Assembly (NCBI GenBank): GCA_963703075.1
Contig: OY969786.1
Location: forward strand, 4,588,001-4,652,000
DNA length: 64,000 nt
Reading direction: 5' to 3'
Origin: Korobacter sp963703075
Lineage (GTDB): Bacteria > Acidobacteriota > Terriglobia > Terriglobales > Acidobacteriaceae
Under the pieces are notes generated by a model. The model did no database searches and had not been told where the DNA came from. It was given only the letters and a program-made list of their open reading frames with translations. Shown one piece after another: positions 27,711 through 36,679 of the stretch (within the stretch, counting starts at the first letter, position 1; every line of letters starts with the position of its first letter). The position numbers were made by a program, and so were the translations under genes.

Positions 27711-30506
27711 ATGAAGACCATGCAGAAACGCGCGCGCCGCCTGAATGGGCGGCTTTTATGTTTGGCCCTGTTAGTGGCCGGAGTGCTTGCCGGAAATGCA
27801 GTGGCGGCGGATGGGAATCTCAGTTTCCCGCAAACGACGTTGGTGCAGGACACGGTGTTTCGTGCCGATGGGACGCCGGCAGCCGGCTGGATGGTGATCA
27901 CGTGGCCGGCATTTGTGACTGCGGATGGAGCGGCCGTGGCGGCGGGCACAACCTCTGTGAAGCTGGGTAGCGGCGGAAACTTCAGCGTGTCGCTGGCGCC
28001 AAATGCGGGAAGCCAGCCAGCGGGAACTTTCTATTCCGTGACGCTGAAGCTCGACAACGGTGTGACCAGCAAAGAGGCGTGGCTGGTTCCGTTGAGCTCT
28101 CCGGCGACGCTTGCGGCCGTGCGTGCGGCGGAGATTCCAGCAACGATGGCGATCCAGGCACTCACGTCGGATTGGGCGAGCGCAAACCTGGTGAACCTGA
28201 CGGGGGTGCAATCGATCACCGGGATCAAGAATTTCGTAGCGGCGCCGAGCACACCCGATCCGGTAAACGCGACGGATGTGGCGAACAAGGAGTATGTGGA
28301 CGCGAACGCGGGAGGCGGGCCGAACGTTGCGCGGGTGAATGCAGCAAACACCTGGACGCAAGGTCAGACATTCAGCGTGCCGCCCTCGGTTCCGGCGCCG
28401 GCGAAATCGAGCGACGTTGCGAATAAAGGATACGTGGACGCCTCGGCGGGTGCGAGTCCGGCCGCTGCCAATACATGGACTGCGTCCAACCAGTTTGCCA
28501 TTCTGAATGGAATGCTGAACGAAGCCGTTGGATTTTCCGGGTCCAGCGCCTCCACCCGCGTGGCATCGGCTTGCGCATCTCTTGGGGGCTCGTTCGGGGT
28601 GGTGGTGATTCCGAACTCGGAACCAAGTGGCGCACTGACGGTGCTGCCTCCGGATAACTGCGTAGTTGTGGACGAGCGCGGAAACTCGGACCTGAACTAC
28701 AACAACACGACGATCAACACCGGTGCGCACGTATACCACTCCGCGCCGAGTACGCAGACGAGCCTGGGGAGTGCCCGGCAAACCCTCAGTGTGGTGAGCG
28801 AGCCATGGACCGGAGGATCGAACGGAGACGGGGGAAACAAGAACAATTACAACGCGCTTGGCGTCAGCATGATGCGCCACACGCCGGGACAAAGCTTCGC
28901 GCTCAACGTGGGATCTCGAAATTCCGCTCGACTTGGGGACCATTACGCCATCAACGCGATCACCATGTCGGCGGGCAACACTGAGAGCGGTGGCGACGAT
29001 GGCACGGGTGTGCTCGATCTAAACGCGCAACAGGACACGACCCCCGATGCGACGGGCACCGTCTCCGCGAATGCCAGCGGAGTCATTACCGTCAGCAAAG
29101 GGGCGAGCCTCTACCTGCTGGGCGAAGGCAGGGATGTGATCGATACTTCGACGGGGAACGTGACCGCGTCGAGTTGTTCGTTCTCCGGTATCACGGTGAA
29201 CTGCACTTCGGGCACGCTATCCGCGAATCTTGCGACTGCTTTTTGTCCTGGCGGAACAGGGCCATGCGGGACGGCGGGCACGCGCTTATCCGGCGCGTAC
29301 GTCGAGGATGTTTCGTGGACGAACAATGGTCACAAGATGATCATTCCGATCGCGACGATTGACTCGACGGGAAAGATCGCCACCCTTTACTACAAGTCGG
29401 AGGGAGTGGTTGCGACCGGAACGCCTTATAACAACCCTTTCTCGACAGGGGCGGCAAATTTCTACAGAGGCGGCCAGATACAAACAGGATCCATTAATTA
29501 CGCTTGTGCATCGGGTTCCGGGACGTGCTCCTTCACGGTTTCGCCTTCTTCGTCATTCTCGAATTCTGATACGTGGGTGCAGCCGTTGGGCTACGGTCTA
29601 GCGATTGGAGTTATTAAGGCTGTCTGCGGTCAGTTCTTTCCCAGTCCCGCGAATATCGAACGCGGATGCAGTGGGATGGGCGTCGTGAATAACGGGAACG
29701 CCCAGGGCGAGGTTGGTTATGCGGTGGCGGGAAATTTTCGTTACATCCTGCATGGCTTTGCGTGGACGACTTCTCCGGACTATGGCGTGTCTCTCGCAGG
29801 CACGGGGAACTTCAATTTTGGCGCGTTCTATGCGAACGACAGCGCTCAGAACAACCTGATCAACCTGCTCGGCACGGCCAACTCGAGCGGGGTAAATCAG
29901 TGGATCAATTTCGACCGCAGCGGCGCGCACAACTGGTGGAGTGTCGGGAACTTCTACGCATCCACCGACCGTCGCATTGCCATCAACTCTGTGCCACAAC
30001 CCAACACGACTGCGTACTTCGGAATTTCGGCCGGCGACTCACCGACCCAGACGGCGCAGAATTGGGCGTACGGAGCAGTGCCGAATAACAACACGCAGTG
30101 TCTTGTCCTCAGCGTTTCGGGCGTTCCGAACTGGTGGCTGCGGTCGGACGGAACGCGATGCAACGAATTCCTGAATTACGGTGCAAGCACGAGTTGGTAT
30201 TCGGACAACCAGGCTACGCAGGTGGCGAAAGTGAATGGGCAAACAGGGGCAGCAAGTTTCGCCAAGATCAACCAGGATGCGACGAATAACTATGCAGGAA
30301 CGATTGCGATGGCGTCGGGAACCAGCGCGAGCGCGACGTTCAGCACGCCCTTCAACAGCGCTCCGGTTTGCACGTTGACGCCGACATCAGACCCATCAAG
30401 CGTTGGAGCGTGGTGGGTGACGACCACGACTTCCACGGTGACAGCGAATGTAAAGAGCGCGGGTGCGATCACGTTCAACTACGTCTGCGCAGGAAATCCG
30501 AATTAA
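27711..30506 (+). CDS. second giant fibre-like protein with a signal peptide
   Basis: 931 aa from ATG 27711. The signal peptide is at about 12-33 (LLCLALLVAGVLAGNAVAADG). The N-terminal domain (about 35-150) parallels the previous gene: D-x-V-x-RADGTxAxGxMxITWPxF, AVAAG, SLAPNAG, PAGTFY. Two copies of the fibre repeat word (NATDVANKEYVDANAG and KSSDVANKGYVDASAG) follow. The long middle part is beta-rich and Ser/Gly/Asn-rich. The C-terminus (ASATFSTPFNSAPVCTLTPTSD...) resembles receptor-binding fibre tips. The two fibre genes are paralogous at the N-terminus and divergent distally, as expected of adhesins with a common attachment domain. Terminase starts 43 bp after its stop. Confidence 0.68.
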   Translation: MKTMQKRARRLNGRLLCLALLVAGVLAGNAVAADGNLSFPQTTLVQDTVFRADGTPAAGWMVITWPAFVTADGAAVAAGTTSVKLGSGGNFSVSLAPNAGSQPAGTFYSVTLKLDNGVTSKEAWLVPLSSPATLAAVRAAEIPATMAIQALTSDWASANLVNLTGVQSITGIKNFVAAPSTPDPVNATDVANKEYVDANAGGGPNVARVNAANTWTQGQTFSVPPSVPAPAKSSDVANKGYVDASAGASPAAANTWTASNQFAILNGMLNEAVGFSGSSASTRVASACASLGGSFGVVVIPNSEPSGALTVLPPDNCVVVDERGNSDLNYNNTTINTGAHVYHSAPSTQTSLGSARQTLSVVSEPWTGGSNGDGGNKNNYNALGVSMMRHTPGQSFALNVGSRNSARLGDHYAINAITMSAGNTESGGDDGTGVLDLNAQQDTTPDATGTVSANASGVITVSKGASLYLLGEGRDVIDTSTGNVTASSCSFSGITVNCTSGTLSANLATAFCPGGTGPCGTAGTRLSGAYVEDVSWTNNGHKMIIPIATIDSTGKIATLYYKSEGVVATGTPYNNPFSTGAANFYRGGQIQTGSINYACASGSGTCSFTVSPSSSFSNSDTWVQPLGYGLAIGVIKAVCGQFFPSPANIERGCSGMGVVNNGNAQGEVGYAVAGNFRYILHGFAWTTSPDYGVSLAGTGNFNFGAFYANDSAQNNLINLLGTANSSGVNQWINFDRSGAHNWWSVGNFYASTDRRIAINSVPQPNTTAYFGISAGDSPTQTAQNWAYGAVPNNNTQCLVLSVSGVPNWWLRSDGTRCNEFLNYGASTSWYSDNQATQVAKVNGQTGAASFAKINQDATNNYAGTIAMASGTSASATFSTPFNSAPVCTLTPTSDPSSVGAWWVTTTTSTVTANVKSAGAITFNYVCAGNPN

Positions 30507-30549
30507 GGCCGGCGGAAACTTCGTCAGCTCGAAGAATCTGAGGAGGAAG

Positions 30550-32037
30550 ATGAGGCACGGGCGCACGTTGGAGCAGCCGATACGGATGGAGGAAGAAGAA
30601 TGCGAGATCCTCACCCTGCTCGGTGGAAACATGAATCGCGTATTTGGGGAGGAGACCGCCCGCGACATCCTGACCGCCGAGCTATTGCGCATCCGCGACA
30701 AGCAGGGAAAGTTGGTGGCCTTCCGGCTGAACCGTGCACAGCAGGAGTATGCGAAGCGTTGCACGGCGAAGAACATCGTGCTGAAGGCGCGCCAGTTGGG
30801 GATCACGACGTATGTGGCGTCACGCTTTTTTCTAAACACGATTACACGGCCGGGCACGGTGACGGTGCAAGTGGCACACGACCAGAGCTCGGCGGAGGAG
30901 ATTTTTCGCATCGTGCACCGCTTCCTGGAGAACCTGCCGGAAGGGTTGCGGAAGGGCGCGTTGGAAACCTCACGCGCGAACGTAAGGCAGATCGTGTTTC
31001 CGAGATTGGACAGTGAGTATCGAGTGGAGACGGCGGCCGACCCGAACGCGGGACGCGGGCTGACGATCCATCACCTGCACTGCTCGGAGGTGGCACGATG
31101 GCCGCGCGATGCAGCAGCCACACTGGCGTCGTTACGAGCGGCGGTGCCGCCGGACGGCGAGATGGTGCTAGAGAGCACGCCGAACGGCGCCGGTGGCTGT
31201 TTTTACGAAGAGTGGCAGTCGGCTGAGGAGAAGGGATATACGCAACACTTCCTGCCCTGGTGGTGGGAGGAGAGCTACAGGCGCAACGCGGTTGCCGGCG
31301 ATTTCAGCGAGGAAGAAGCGCTGCTGGTTGCGAGCCATGGATTGACACGCGAGCAGATCGCATTCCGGCGGGAGTTGCGGGCGAATTTCGGGAAGCTGGC
31401 GCGGCAGGAATTTGCCGAGAGCGCGGCCGAGTGCTTCCTGGCAAGCGGGGAATGCGTTTTCGAAGTGGAGCAGATCGAGCGACGTATTGCGCAACTGGGC
31501 AGCCCGGTAGAGCGGCGGGAGAACGGAAGGATCGAGTTTTATTATCCGCCGGTACGAGGACGCAGCTATGTGATCGGGGTGGATCCGGCGGGCGGCGGCA
31601 GCGATGGAGACTATGCGGCGGCTCAGGTGGTAGAGCGGACGACAGCATTACAGTGTGCGGAGTTGCGCGGTCACTATCCGCCGGCGGAACTGGCAGAGAA
31701 AGTAGAAGAGCTTGGGCGGGCGTATAACGATGCGGAGATTGCGGTGGAGCGCAATAACCATGGGCATGCGGTGATCGTGGCGCTGGAACACTGCGGGTAC
31801 GGGAATCTCTACCGACAAGGCGGGCAGACGGGTTGGTTGACGACGAGCGCGTCGCGTCCACGGATGATTGAGCAGTTTGCGGCCGAGATGCGGAGAGAAC
31901 CGGAGAAGTTCGAGAGCCGACGCCTGCTGGAGGAATGCAAGACGTTTGTGAGGAAGATGGACGGAACGGCGGCGGCCGCCAATGGGGCGCATGACGACCT
32001 TGTGATGGCAATGGCGGTTGCGCTGGCAGTGGTGTGA
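30550..32037 (+). CDS. phage terminase large subunit (ATPase-nuclease)
   Basis: 495 aa from ATG 30550, with AGGAGGA just upstream. The ATPase domain starts with a deviant Walker A of the Terminase_6 type (VLKARQLGITT, about 77-87) and has a Walker-B-like segment (IHHLHCSEVARW). The RNase-H-fold nuclease has its acidic residues: D345 in VIGVDPAGGGSDGD, the ERNNHG strand, and HDDLVMA near residue 480. It would package DNA into the prohead. No small subunit was recognised. The next gene is not the portal but a HipA-like cassette. Confidence 0.9.
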   Translation: MRHGRTLEQPIRMEEEECEILTLLGGNMNRVFGEETARDILTAELLRIRDKQGKLVAFRLNRAQQEYAKRCTAKNIVLKARQLGITTYVASRFFLNTITRPGTVTVQVAHDQSSAEEIFRIVHRFLENLPEGLRKGALETSRANVRQIVFPRLDSEYRVETAADPNAGRGLTIHHLHCSEVARWPRDAAATLASLRAAVPPDGEMVLESTPNGAGGCFYEEWQSAEEKGYTQHFLPWWWEESYRRNAVAGDFSEEEALLVASHGLTREQIAFRRELRANFGKLARQEFAESAAECFLASGECVFEVEQIERRIAQLGSPVERRENGRIEFYYPPVRGRSYVIGVDPAGGGSDGDYAAAQVVERTTALQCAELRGHYPPAELAEKVEELGRAYNDAEIAVERNNHGHAVIVALEHCGYGNLYRQGGQTGWLTTSASRPRMIEQFAAEMRREPEKFESRRLLEECKTFVRKMDGTAAAANGAHDDLVMAMAVALAVV

Positions 32038-32115
32038 CGTGGCGCACATCGGTGAGCTTCGCTTCGTGGTTAGGATAGTCGTGGCGCGAGATAGCGCGCG
32101 CACGAGGCCAGTCGT

Positions 32116-32920
32116 TTGTTGCAGGCGGTTCAACATGTAAGGAGGATGCGCGGCGGCGCGCAAGGACATTTGATGCGCTGCTCGGACGGGCACCTCTATG
32201 TGGTGAAGTTTCAGAACAATCCCCAACATTTGCGGGTGCTGGCGAATGAACTGCTGGCGACAAGGCTGGCGGAACGCGTCGGGCTGCCGGTGCCCACTCA
32301 CTGAAATTGTTGAAGTCGACGACTGGCTGATTCGCCATACGACAGACCTGCGACTGGAACTGCCGGGTAGAACGATTGCCTGCGCCGCGGGATTGCAGTT
32401 TGGATCGCGGTACGTATGTGCTCCGCATGAGGGGCTGGTGTATGACTACTTGCCGGAAACGATGGTGAGCCGGGTGCGCAACCTGGACGCGTTTGCCGGG
32501 ATGCTGGCCCTGGACAAGTGGACTTGCAATGCGAATGGGCGGCAGGCGGCGTTCTGGAAAAAAGGGCGGGAGCGAAAATTCACGGCGACGTTTATCGACC
32601 AGGGGTACTGCTTCAATGCGGGGGAATGGACGTTTCCGGATTCTCCACTGCGCGGGGTATACGGACGCAACGAGGTCTATCGAGGGGTGAAGGGCTGGCA
32701 GAGTTTTGAGCCGTGGCTGGGCAGGATCGAGACACTCAGCGAGGATGCGATTGCGGAGATCGCGGGAATGGTGCCTCCGGAATGGTACGGAGCCTGGGAC
32801 GATCTAGCGCAGCTGGTGGATTCGCTGATCCGGCGACGGAGCAGGGTGCGAGAATTGATTTCATCCTTCATGATGTCGAGCCGGCGGCCGTTTCTGAATT
32901 GGGATGAGAGGGTGAATTGA
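32116..32920 (+). pseudogene. HipA-family kinase-like protein (HipA_2 type), frame broken
   Basis: Two overlapping frames encode consecutive parts of one protein. The first (from TTG 32116) gives LLQAVQHVRRMRGGAQGHLM...LYVVKFQNNPQHLRVLANELLATRLAERVGLPVP and stops at 32304. The second frame continues with TEIVEVDDWLI... through LDKWTCNANGRQAAFWKK, FIDQGYCFNAGEW and GRNEVYRGVKGW to 32920. The switch lies at about 32292-32301 and equals one extra base. The intact product would be about 267 aa: a HipA/PI3K-like kinase fold with Lys in VVKF as a likely ATP-binding residue. In other genomes this family is often next to DUF3037 proteins, as here. It may be a true pseudogene or a sequence error. Confidence 0.75.
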
Positions 32921-32966
32921 GGAGAGGTTTCCGCTGTCCGCGTTCGGCCATCGGGTAAATCAAGCC

Positions 32967-33347
32967 ATGCGAGATTTTCGGCAACTTGAAGTCTGGAACC
33001 GGGCGCACAGATTGACTCTCGATGTATATCGAGTCAGTGCGGAATTCCCGAAGTCGGAACTCTACGGTTTGACTTCCCAGGCACGACGGGCTGCCGCGTC
33101 GATTGGCGCGAATATCGCAGAAGGCGCAGGAAAATACAGTAACGCCGAACTGCTGAGATTCTTGCAGATTGCATCCGGTTCGGCGAGCGAGTTGCAGAAT
33201 CATCTATTACTTGCAAGAGACCTCGGTTTTCTTTCGCCATCGAAGCATAGCGGACTTGATGTTGCAGTGCAGGATGTCAAGCGGATGCTGACGCGCTTCG
33301 CGCAGCACTTGCACGGACTTACCCGACAGCGGAGGGCAGACGGCTGA
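32967..33347 (+). CDS. four-helix-bundle protein (S23/IVS-type, TIGR02436 family)
   Basis: 126 aa. The family hallmarks are clear: RDFRQLEVWNRAHRLTLDVY at the N-terminus, then GLTSQARRAAASIGANIAEGAGK and LQIASGSASELQNHLLLARDLGFL. The protein forms a pentameric four-helix bundle; members are found in 23S rRNA intervening sequences and beside mobile elements, and a nucleic-acid-binding role is assumed. It overlaps the next gene by one base (TGATG) and lies between the HipA-like and DUF3037 genes. Confidence 0.88.
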   Translation: MRDFRQLEVWNRAHRLTLDVYRVSAEFPKSELYGLTSQARRAAASIGANIAEGAGKYSNAELLRFLQIASGSASELQNHLLLARDLGFLSPSKHSGLDVAVQDVKRMLTRFAQHLHGLTRQRRADG

Positions 33348-34189
33348 TGGCGAACCTGAAAAAACTCGAATTCCTGCTGCTGCGGTATGTGCCGGACGCT
33401 GTGAAGGGCGAGTTTGTGAATGTCGGTGTTGTCGTGCTGGAGGATGGGGCGGCCGGGGCGGGATTTGCGGATGTGCGCTTCACGCGGGATTGGCGACGGG
33501 CGAAATGTTTGGATCCGGAGGTCGAGACGGAGATGTTCGAGGCCGTCGAGACGGAGATCCGAATTAGACTGCACTCACGGACGGAGGATTGTTCCAAAGG
33601 CGGAGTGGCGCTGGCGCAACGCGAGTGGATTTTGAAGATGTTGGAAGATTCGTTTTCAAACGCGCTGCAGGTGACGGATACGAAGGCGGTATTGGCCGAA
33701 AGTCCGGAGGCTGAGCTGAGAAAGCTGGTGGAAATGTATTGCGAGTCACAGGCGCGAACGCGCAAGCAGGCGGCGGGGCGACCGGTGATCTACGGGCGGA
33801 TGAAGGACGAGTTCGAGCGGGCGGGCGTCTGGCCGCTGATGCGAAAGAGAATCGCGGTTGCGGATTACACCGGCAAGGGAGATCCGTTGCGGATCGATTG
33901 CGGGTACCGGCCGAATGGGGTGATCCGGTTGTTCCAGGCCGTATCGCTGGAGCACGATTTGGATGCGGCGAAGGTGCTGGCATTTACGTTTCCGCAGTTA
34001 CGCGAGGGGATCGCGCGGGCGGAAGGGGCGAAGGCCGAGCTGACAGCGGTGGTAGAAGACGATTTGGACCGCAATGATGATGCGGTGGACTTCGCGGTGA
34101 TCACGATGGCGCAAAATGGAATCAGCGTAGCGCAGATGCGAGAGATGCCACAGATCGCAGAGCGAGCACGGGTAGAGTTGAGAGTGTAG
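33347..34189 (+). CDS. DUF3037 domain-containing protein
   Basis: 280 aa. The N-terminus (LEFLLLRYVPDAVKGEFVNVGVVVLE) is the DUF3037 signature. The remainder is helical with no catalytic motif seen. DUF3037 genes commonly accompany HipA-like kinases, so the pair may work as a toxin-antitoxin or defence module; that is inference. Its start overlaps the four-helix-bundle stop by one base, and the unit is closed by a hairpin terminator before the portal gene. Confidence 0.8.
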   Translation: MANLKKLEFLLLRYVPDAVKGEFVNVGVVVLEDGAAGAGFADVRFTRDWRRAKCLDPEVETEMFEAVETEIRIRLHSRTEDCSKGGVALAQREWILKMLEDSFSNALQVTDTKAVLAESPEAELRKLVEMYCESQARTRKQAAGRPVIYGRMKDEFERAGVWPLMRKRIAVADYTGKGDPLRIDCGYRPNGVIRLFQAVSLEHDLDAAKVLAFTFPQLREGIARAEGAKAELTAVVEDDLDRNDDAVDFAVITMAQNGISVAQMREMPQIAERARVELRV

Positions 34190-34216
34190 CAATCGGTTCG
34201 AAGATTGGTGGATGTG

Positions 34217-34238
34217 GCTCCCAGATGGGAGCTTTTTT
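34217..34238 (+). terminator. terminator between the DUF3037 and portal genes
   Basis: GCTCCC - AGAT - GGGAGC followed by TTTTTT. It ends the HipA-like/4HB/DUF3037 unit and would uncouple terminase from portal transcription unless antiterminated. Confidence 0.75.
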
Positions 34239-34268
34239 ATTGCCCAAAATTTGCGAACGGGAGTGGAG

Positions 34269-35582
34269 ATGAAAATCGGGAAGACACTGGAACGAATATT
34301 TTCAGCGGGTAAAGGCAGATTCGGCTCCGCAGTGCAGGGGGCGACTCCGCTCGCCATCACAACGGTTGGAATTGGCGATGGGAAAGAGATTACGGCTGCG
34401 GCGGCGAACCGTCGAAAGACGTTGGCTTTGCCTTCCGTGCTGACGATCGGAAGCCGGGTGGAGGGGATCCCGAAGCCGACTCCGGCCAACCTGCGCAAGT
34501 TCGCGGAAACTCCGGTGGCGCGCAAAGCGATCAACACGATTAAGGATCGCATCGCCTGCATGGCGTGGCGGATCCAGCCGCGCAGTGGGCGCACGTTGAG
34601 CGAAGTGCCGGAACGCGAGCAGAGAATCCGGAGCTTGACGGAGATGTTCGAACAACCGAACCCGGATGACTCTTTCCGTTCGCTGGCGGAGCAGGTGCTC
34701 GAAGACATCATCGTAGGCGGGTTCGGGGCGATCGAACTGGTGCAGAAGGATGAGGTGGAACCGACGCTGGAGTTGTGGCCGGTGGATGGAGCGACGATCA
34801 AAATCCGTTCGGATTGGGACGGGCTGCCTGATTCCCCGCGCTACGTGCAGCAGACCGGAACGTTCGGATCGGCGGGGCAAATCTCGCTGAACGATGATGA
34901 GCTCTCGTACATCCGTTTGAATCCGCGAACCCATACACCATTCGGACTGGGACGCCTGGAAGTGGCGTTCGAGACGGTACACGCCTTTCTCGGCGCACAC
35001 CGATATGCGGGGCGGTTGGCGAGCAACTCGGTGGTGCAGTACGCGCTGTGGCTGAATGACGTTTCGCCGGCGCAGCACGAGCGGCTGATCCGCTGGTGGC
35101 AGGATGAGATCGAGGGAACGGGGAAGGTTCCGATTCTATCGGCGGAACAGAAACCGGAGGTGCTGCGATTTGGCGGTGGCACCGACGCTGACCTGCGGCT
35201 GCAATGGCAAGAGTTCCTGATGCGGATCATCGCCGATGCATTCGACTTGCCGCCGGTGTTCCTGGGGCTTGAGAACGACGTGAATCGCTCGACTGCTTCG
35301 GAGCTGAACGATATGGCCTTCCAGTCGGCGATCGTTCCCACAGCGCGTCTGCTGGCCGAACACCTGACTCGCGATGTGATCGCGAAGAAGCTGGGATGGA
35401 ACGACCTCGAATTCGTCTTCACCGGGCTGGACGCGACGAACGAGTTGGAGCAGGCGCAATTGCAGGAAATCCTGTTGCGCAGCGGAGTTTTGACGGTAGA
35501 TGAGGTACGGAGAATGCGGGGGCTGGGAACGGGCGCGACCACGGCAAACACGCAGGATCCATCGGCAGCGGAGGCGGACTGA
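34269..35582 (+). CDS. phage portal protein, HK97 family
   Basis: 437 aa from ATG 34269 (GGAGTGGAG upstream). Portal landmarks: TPVARKAINTIKDRIACMAWRI early in the protein, an EDIIVGGFGAIEL helix, the long central VHAFLGAHRYAGRLASNSVVQYAL helix, QEFLMRIIADAFDLPPVFLGLEND, and SELNDMAFQSAIVPTARLLAEHL near the end. The dodecameric portal forms the DNA channel at one capsid vertex and docks terminase. The Ala/Thr-rich C-terminus is short. Confidence 0.88.
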   Translation: MKIGKTLERIFSAGKGRFGSAVQGATPLAITTVGIGDGKEITAAAANRRKTLALPSVLTIGSRVEGIPKPTPANLRKFAETPVARKAINTIKDRIACMAWRIQPRSGRTLSEVPEREQRIRSLTEMFEQPNPDDSFRSLAEQVLEDIIVGGFGAIELVQKDEVEPTLELWPVDGATIKIRSDWDGLPDSPRYVQQTGTFGSAGQISLNDDELSYIRLNPRTHTPFGLGRLEVAFETVHAFLGAHRYAGRLASNSVVQYALWLNDVSPAQHERLIRWWQDEIEGTGKVPILSAEQKPEVLRFGGGTDADLRLQWQEFLMRIIADAFDLPPVFLGLENDVNRSTASELNDMAFQSAIVPTARLLAEHLTRDVIAKKLGWNDLEFVFTGLDATNELEQAQLQEILLRSGVLTVDEVRRMRGLGTGATTANTQDPSAAEAD

Positions 35583-35633
35583 TCGCGGTGTTTTTCGTTC
35601 AGCATGACAACGATCGAAAGAGACGGAGGAGAG

Positions 35634-36131
35634 ATGAAACTGGAAGCGATGGCGCTGGAGATGCCGGAGGTTGCCGGTCACCCGAACCGGCGGGGATTTC
35701 GCGGGGTGCTGACGCTGGTGGGAGTGGCTTCCGACCGGCCGCCGTCGGGTGCGCGTGGGCATCGGGTGATCCTGACGAAGTCGGCGACCGAGCGGGCAAT
35801 GGCGTCGTTGTTGGGGATGGCGGTGGATTACACGCCGCAGATGGATGGGCACGACACACAGCGCAAGATCGGCGTGATCACTTCGGCGGATCTGATCGGC
35901 GAGCGGATCGAAGTAGGCGGCCATCTGTTCGCGCACGATTTTGGCGAACTCGTGGAGGAAATTGAAGCCGCGCGGGGTTCCCTGGGAATGAGCTACGAGA
36001 TTGCCGACGCGCGGGTGCAGGAGACCGATGCGAACCTGTGGTTTGTTACGGAGTTCAAGTTCACTGGGGCGGCGGTGCTGAGACGAGAGAAGGCGGCCTA
36101 CGGTGGGACGAAGTTCGACCTGGATTCGTAG
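35634..36131 (+). CDS. prohead-protease-like protein (S78-type fold)
   Basis: 165 aa from ATG 35634, with GGAGGAG immediately upstream (an ATG 30 bases earlier is possible). Its position between portal and scaffold/capsid and the motifs GMAVDYTPQMDGHD (candidate catalytic His) and EAARGSLGMSYEI (candidate Ser in the typical SxG context) point to a capsid maturation protease. It matches S78 in order of secondary structure more than in exact sequence, so activity is uncertain. Confidence 0.6.
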   Translation: MKLEAMALEMPEVAGHPNRRGFRGVLTLVGVASDRPPSGARGHRVILTKSATERAMASLLGMAVDYTPQMDGHDTQRKIGVITSADLIGERIEVGGHLFAHDFGELVEEIEAARGSLGMSYEIADARVQETDANLWFVTEFKFTGAAVLRREKAAYGGTKFDLDS

Positions 36132-36195
36132 AAGCGCAAATCCGAACCCTAAAAGCGCACAGGATGGGCAGCAGGGAATCAATCGAGGAGAAAAG

Positions 36196-36552
36196 ATGGA
36201 AGAGAAGGTGGAGTTGCAGGCATCGGGAGATCGTATCGCTGCGGCACTCGATAAGCTGGAGCAGGCGCTGTCGCGCATCGAGGCCCAGTACGAGGCGCTC
36301 AATACCAAAGTGGACCGCATCGTCGCAGCCGTGGAAGAAGACGACAAGGCGGATGCGGAAGAGGTGAAGGCAGAGACGGAGAAGCCGCAGCGCAAAACGG
36401 TTTCCCCGGTGATCGCCAACCTGCTCGCGAAAAGCGGCGTCGAGACCGCGTCGATGGAAGAGGCGAAGGTGGAGAAGGCGCTGGCCGGCCTGAGCGTGGA
36501 GCAACGAATCGCTGTAAAGGCCGAGTTGGCGCGAGCAGGATTGCTGCAGTAG
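36196..36552 (+). CDS. scaffold-like coiled-coil protein
   Basis: 118 aa from ATG 36196 with GAGGAG upstream. The first 60 residues form a heptad-patterned coiled coil (IAAALDKLEQALSRIEAQYEALNTKVDRI). An acidic linker (EEDDKADAEEVKAE) follows, then a basic/hydrophobic C-terminal helix. Length, composition and the slot between protease and major capsid genes fit a small scaffolding protein. No sequence family is recognised. Confidence 0.55.
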   Translation: MEEKVELQASGDRIAAALDKLEQALSRIEAQYEALNTKVDRIVAAVEEDDKADAEEVKAETEKPQRKTVSPVIANLLAKSGVETASMEEAKVEKALAGLSVEQRIAVKAELARAGLLQ

Positions 36553-36622
36553 GCCGTCGTCGGGCCGCGCGGGATGACAACAAGTTCTGGATCAACGTAT
36601 TCAATAATTCCGGGTTGAGGGA

Positions 36623-36648
36623 CGGAGGGCTTCGGCTCTCCGTTTTCC
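36623..36648 (+). terminator. hairpin upstream of the capsid gene
   Basis: ACGGAG - GGCTTCGGCT - CTCCGT followed by TTTCC. The loop can pair internally (GGC-TTC-GGCT is weak). It may be a partial terminator or a transcript-stabilising 5' hairpin for the capsid message, which begins 32 bp later. Confidence 0.5.
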
Positions 36649-36679
36649 TTTGCGCCGGTTCCTTTCGAAAGGGAGACGA

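Noticed and set aside
27771..28943. 390-aa minus-strand frame opposite the second fibre
   Set aside because: Arg/His-rich with no domain; antisense shadow of a low-complexity gene.
32292..32304. Programmed frameshift in the HipA-like gene
   Set aside because: No slippery heptamer or stimulatory structure is apparent, and similar +1 shifts occur in unrelated genes of the window.
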